A stretch of 9,349 nucleotides of DNA from Clostridia bacterium (GTDB lineage: Bacteria; Bacillota; Clostridia; Monoglobales; Monoglobaceae), in NCBI GenBank assembly GCA_017625185.1, contig JAGALN010000232.1, positions 1 to 9,349 of the forward strand. Direction: 5' to 3'. How positions within the stretch are numbered: position 1 is the first letter of the stretch; the number at the start of each line of letters is the position of its first letter. Made by a program: the position numbers and the translations under genes. Below are positions 8,247 to 9,349 of this stretch, one piece after another. The notes below the pieces were generated by a model. It was not told the origin of the DNA. It did not search any database and worked only from the letters and a program-made list of their open reading frames with translations.

Positions 8247-8834
8247 ATGAAAACCTACGTGTTAGCCAGCAAAAACGCCCACAAGGCACAGGAAATCAAA
8301 GCAATCTTAGGCGACGGCTTTCAAATCCTGACCCAGGTAGATGCCGGGGTTGGAGATGTGGACGTCATCGAGGACGGCTCCACCTTTGAAGAAAACGCCG
8401 CCAAGAAGGCGGAAACCATTATGAAATTAACCGGGAAACCCACCATTGCCGATGACAGCGGTCTTTGTGTGGATTATTTAGACGGCGCCCCCGGGGTTTA
8501 CACTGCCCGGTATGCCGGGGAGAATGCCGCCGACGAAGAGAATATTCAAAAGCTTCTGACTGCCCTTTCCGGCGTTCCCTGCCACAAGCGGACAGCACAG
8601 TTTGTCTGTGTGATTGCCCTGGCGGTGCCGGGAGAGCCAACCCGCCTCTTCCGGGGCGAATGTCCCGGGCGGATTACCGAGGCTCCCAAAGGGGAGGACG
8701 GCTTTGGCTATGACCCGGTTTTCTATTACGAAAAGTATGCTATGACCCTGGCAGAGATGGAGCCTCACATTAAGAACGCCATCAGCCACCGGTCGGCGGC
8801 ACTGCGGAAGATGGCAACTGGGTTGGGAGAATAA
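8247..8834 (+). CDS. rdgB: XTP/dITP diphosphatase (RdgB/HAM1 family)
   Basis: This enzyme hydrolyses deaminated purine triphosphates (XTP, ITP, dITP) to the monophosphate and pyrophosphate, keeping them out of DNA and RNA. The 195-residue length is normal. Signatures are visible in order: SKNAHK at the N-terminus (8-13), TFEENAAKKA (46-55), the catalytic ADDSGL (68-73) with D69 and D70, the purine-specificity motif FGYDP (153-157), and SHR (180-182). ATG 8247 is chosen for AAGGAG at 8234-8239, 7 bp upstream; the frame is open further upstream into the non-coding spacer without another ribosome binding site. The next gene starts 3 bp after its stop, so both are almost certainly in one operon. 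No defects are seen. Confidence 0.97.
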   Translation: MKTYVLASKNAHKAQEIKAILGDGFQILTQVDAGVGDVDVIEDGSTFEENAAKKAETIMKLTGKPTIADDSGLCVDYLDGAPGVYTARYAGENAADEENIQKLLTALSGVPCHKRTAQFVCVIALAVPGEPTRLFRGECPGRITEAPKGEDGFGYDPVFYYEKYAMTLAEMEPHIKNAISHRSAALRKMATGLGE

Positions 8835-8837
8835 TTT

Positions 8838-9349
8838 ATGAAAAAAATAGCTCTCATTGACTTAGGCTCCAACTCGGCACGGATGTCGGTGGCGGAGCTG
8901 ACCGATTCCGGATACCTTGAATTGTTCCGCCGGCGGGAGATGGTTCGGCTATCCCAGGGGATGAGCCTTACCGGAGGCCTACAGGAAGAACCTCAACGCC
9001 GTGCCATAGCGGCACTGATTTCGTTTGCCCAAGAGGCAAAGGCGGAAAACGCCAAAATTCTTGCGGTTGCTACGGCGGCGGTTCGCCGTGCCAAAAACGG
9101 CGGGGAATTCTGCGCCCGGGTTCTTGCCGAAGCCGGGATTACCCTTGAGGTCATTTCCGGGAAAGACGAGGCAAACTATGACTTTTATGGGGTGGTTTCT
9201 GCCTTTCCGGATGCCCAAGATTGTCTGATTGCCGATGTGGGTGGGGGCAGTACCGAGCTGATTTTAGCCCAGAACGGAGCAATGCAAGGGAAAATCAGCC
9301 TGCCCTTTGGTGCTATGACTCTAACCGATCGGTATTTCCGGGAAAGCCA
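8838..9349 (+). CDS. Ppx/GppA-family phosphatase, N-terminal part (3' end outside window)
   Basis: Members of this actin-like ASKHA ATPase-fold family hydrolyse long-chain polyphosphate (Ppx) or convert pppGpp to ppGpp (GppA). About 170 residues are visible, with no stop before the window ends. Family motifs are present in order: the phosphate-1 loop ALIDLGSNSAR (5-15), ATAAVRRAKN (matching the usual ATSAVRDAxN), ISGKDEANYDFYG, and the phosphate-2 loop DVGGGSTEL starting at D133. ATG 8838 has GGGAG at 8825-8829, 8 bp upstream, inside the end of rdgB. The 3-bp gap to rdgB suggests coupled translation. Sequence alone does not separate Ppx from GppA activity, and the C-terminal domain, which would help, is missing, so no symbol is given. 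Confidence 0.93.
   Translation, partial: MKKIALIDLGSNSARMSVAELTDSGYLELFRRREMVRLSQGMSLTGGLQEEPQRRAIAALISFAQEAKAENAKILAVATAAVRRAKNGGEFCARVLAEAGITLEVISGKDEANYDFYGVVSAFPDAQDCLIADVGGGSTELILAQNGAMQGKISLPFGAMTLTDRYFRES

Overview
The window looks like the chromosome of a low-to-mid GC Gram-positive anaerobe of class Clostridia, probably Oscillospiraceae/Ruminococcaceae. The reasons are the recF-remB-gyrB order, a 55-residue clostridial 2[4Fe-4S] ferredoxin, strong GGAGG ribosome binding sites, and hairpin-rich intergenic DNA. It is probably close to the replication origin, because recF and gyrB normally follow dnaA-dnaN. No DnaA-box cluster was seen inside the window.

Layout. Bases 1-3589 (+) hold the 3' end of recF, remB (DUF370), gyrB and a conserved 211-residue protein that resembles ThyX but lacks its RHR signature. 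Bases 3579-3861 (+) hold a self-contained ferredoxin unit, with a promoter overlapping the end of the preceding gene, a short gene too small for many gene finders, and a perfect terminator. rsmG follows (+). A 170-bp hairpin-rich non-coding stretch and a bidirectional terminator separate rsmG from the converging arginine genes. argH and argG lie on the minus strand, argG first, with a near-consensus promoter upstream of argG. ruvC diverges from argG (+) and is followed by rdgB and the 5' part of a Ppx/GppA-family gene. rdgB and ppx are almost contiguous and probably cotranscribed.

The genes serve core functions: recombinational repair and Holliday junction resolution (recF, ruvC), supercoiling (gyrB), 16S rRNA methylation (rsmG), nucleotide-pool cleaning (rdgB), (p)ppGpp or polyphosphate turnover (ppx/gppA), the last two steps of arginine synthesis (argG, argH), electron transfer (ferredoxin), and a biofilm-type regulator (remB).

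The least expected signal is a 71-bp dispersed repeat, present after rsmG (4596-4666) and across the end of ruvC (8063-8133). The copies agree at 56 of 71 positions with no gaps. Their leading hairpin keeps its pairing although its innermost pair is swapped. The second copy supplies the last 13 codons and the stop of ruvC. No mobile element, CRISPR array, tRNA or rRNA gene was recognised. No intergenic stretch exceeds 300 bases.
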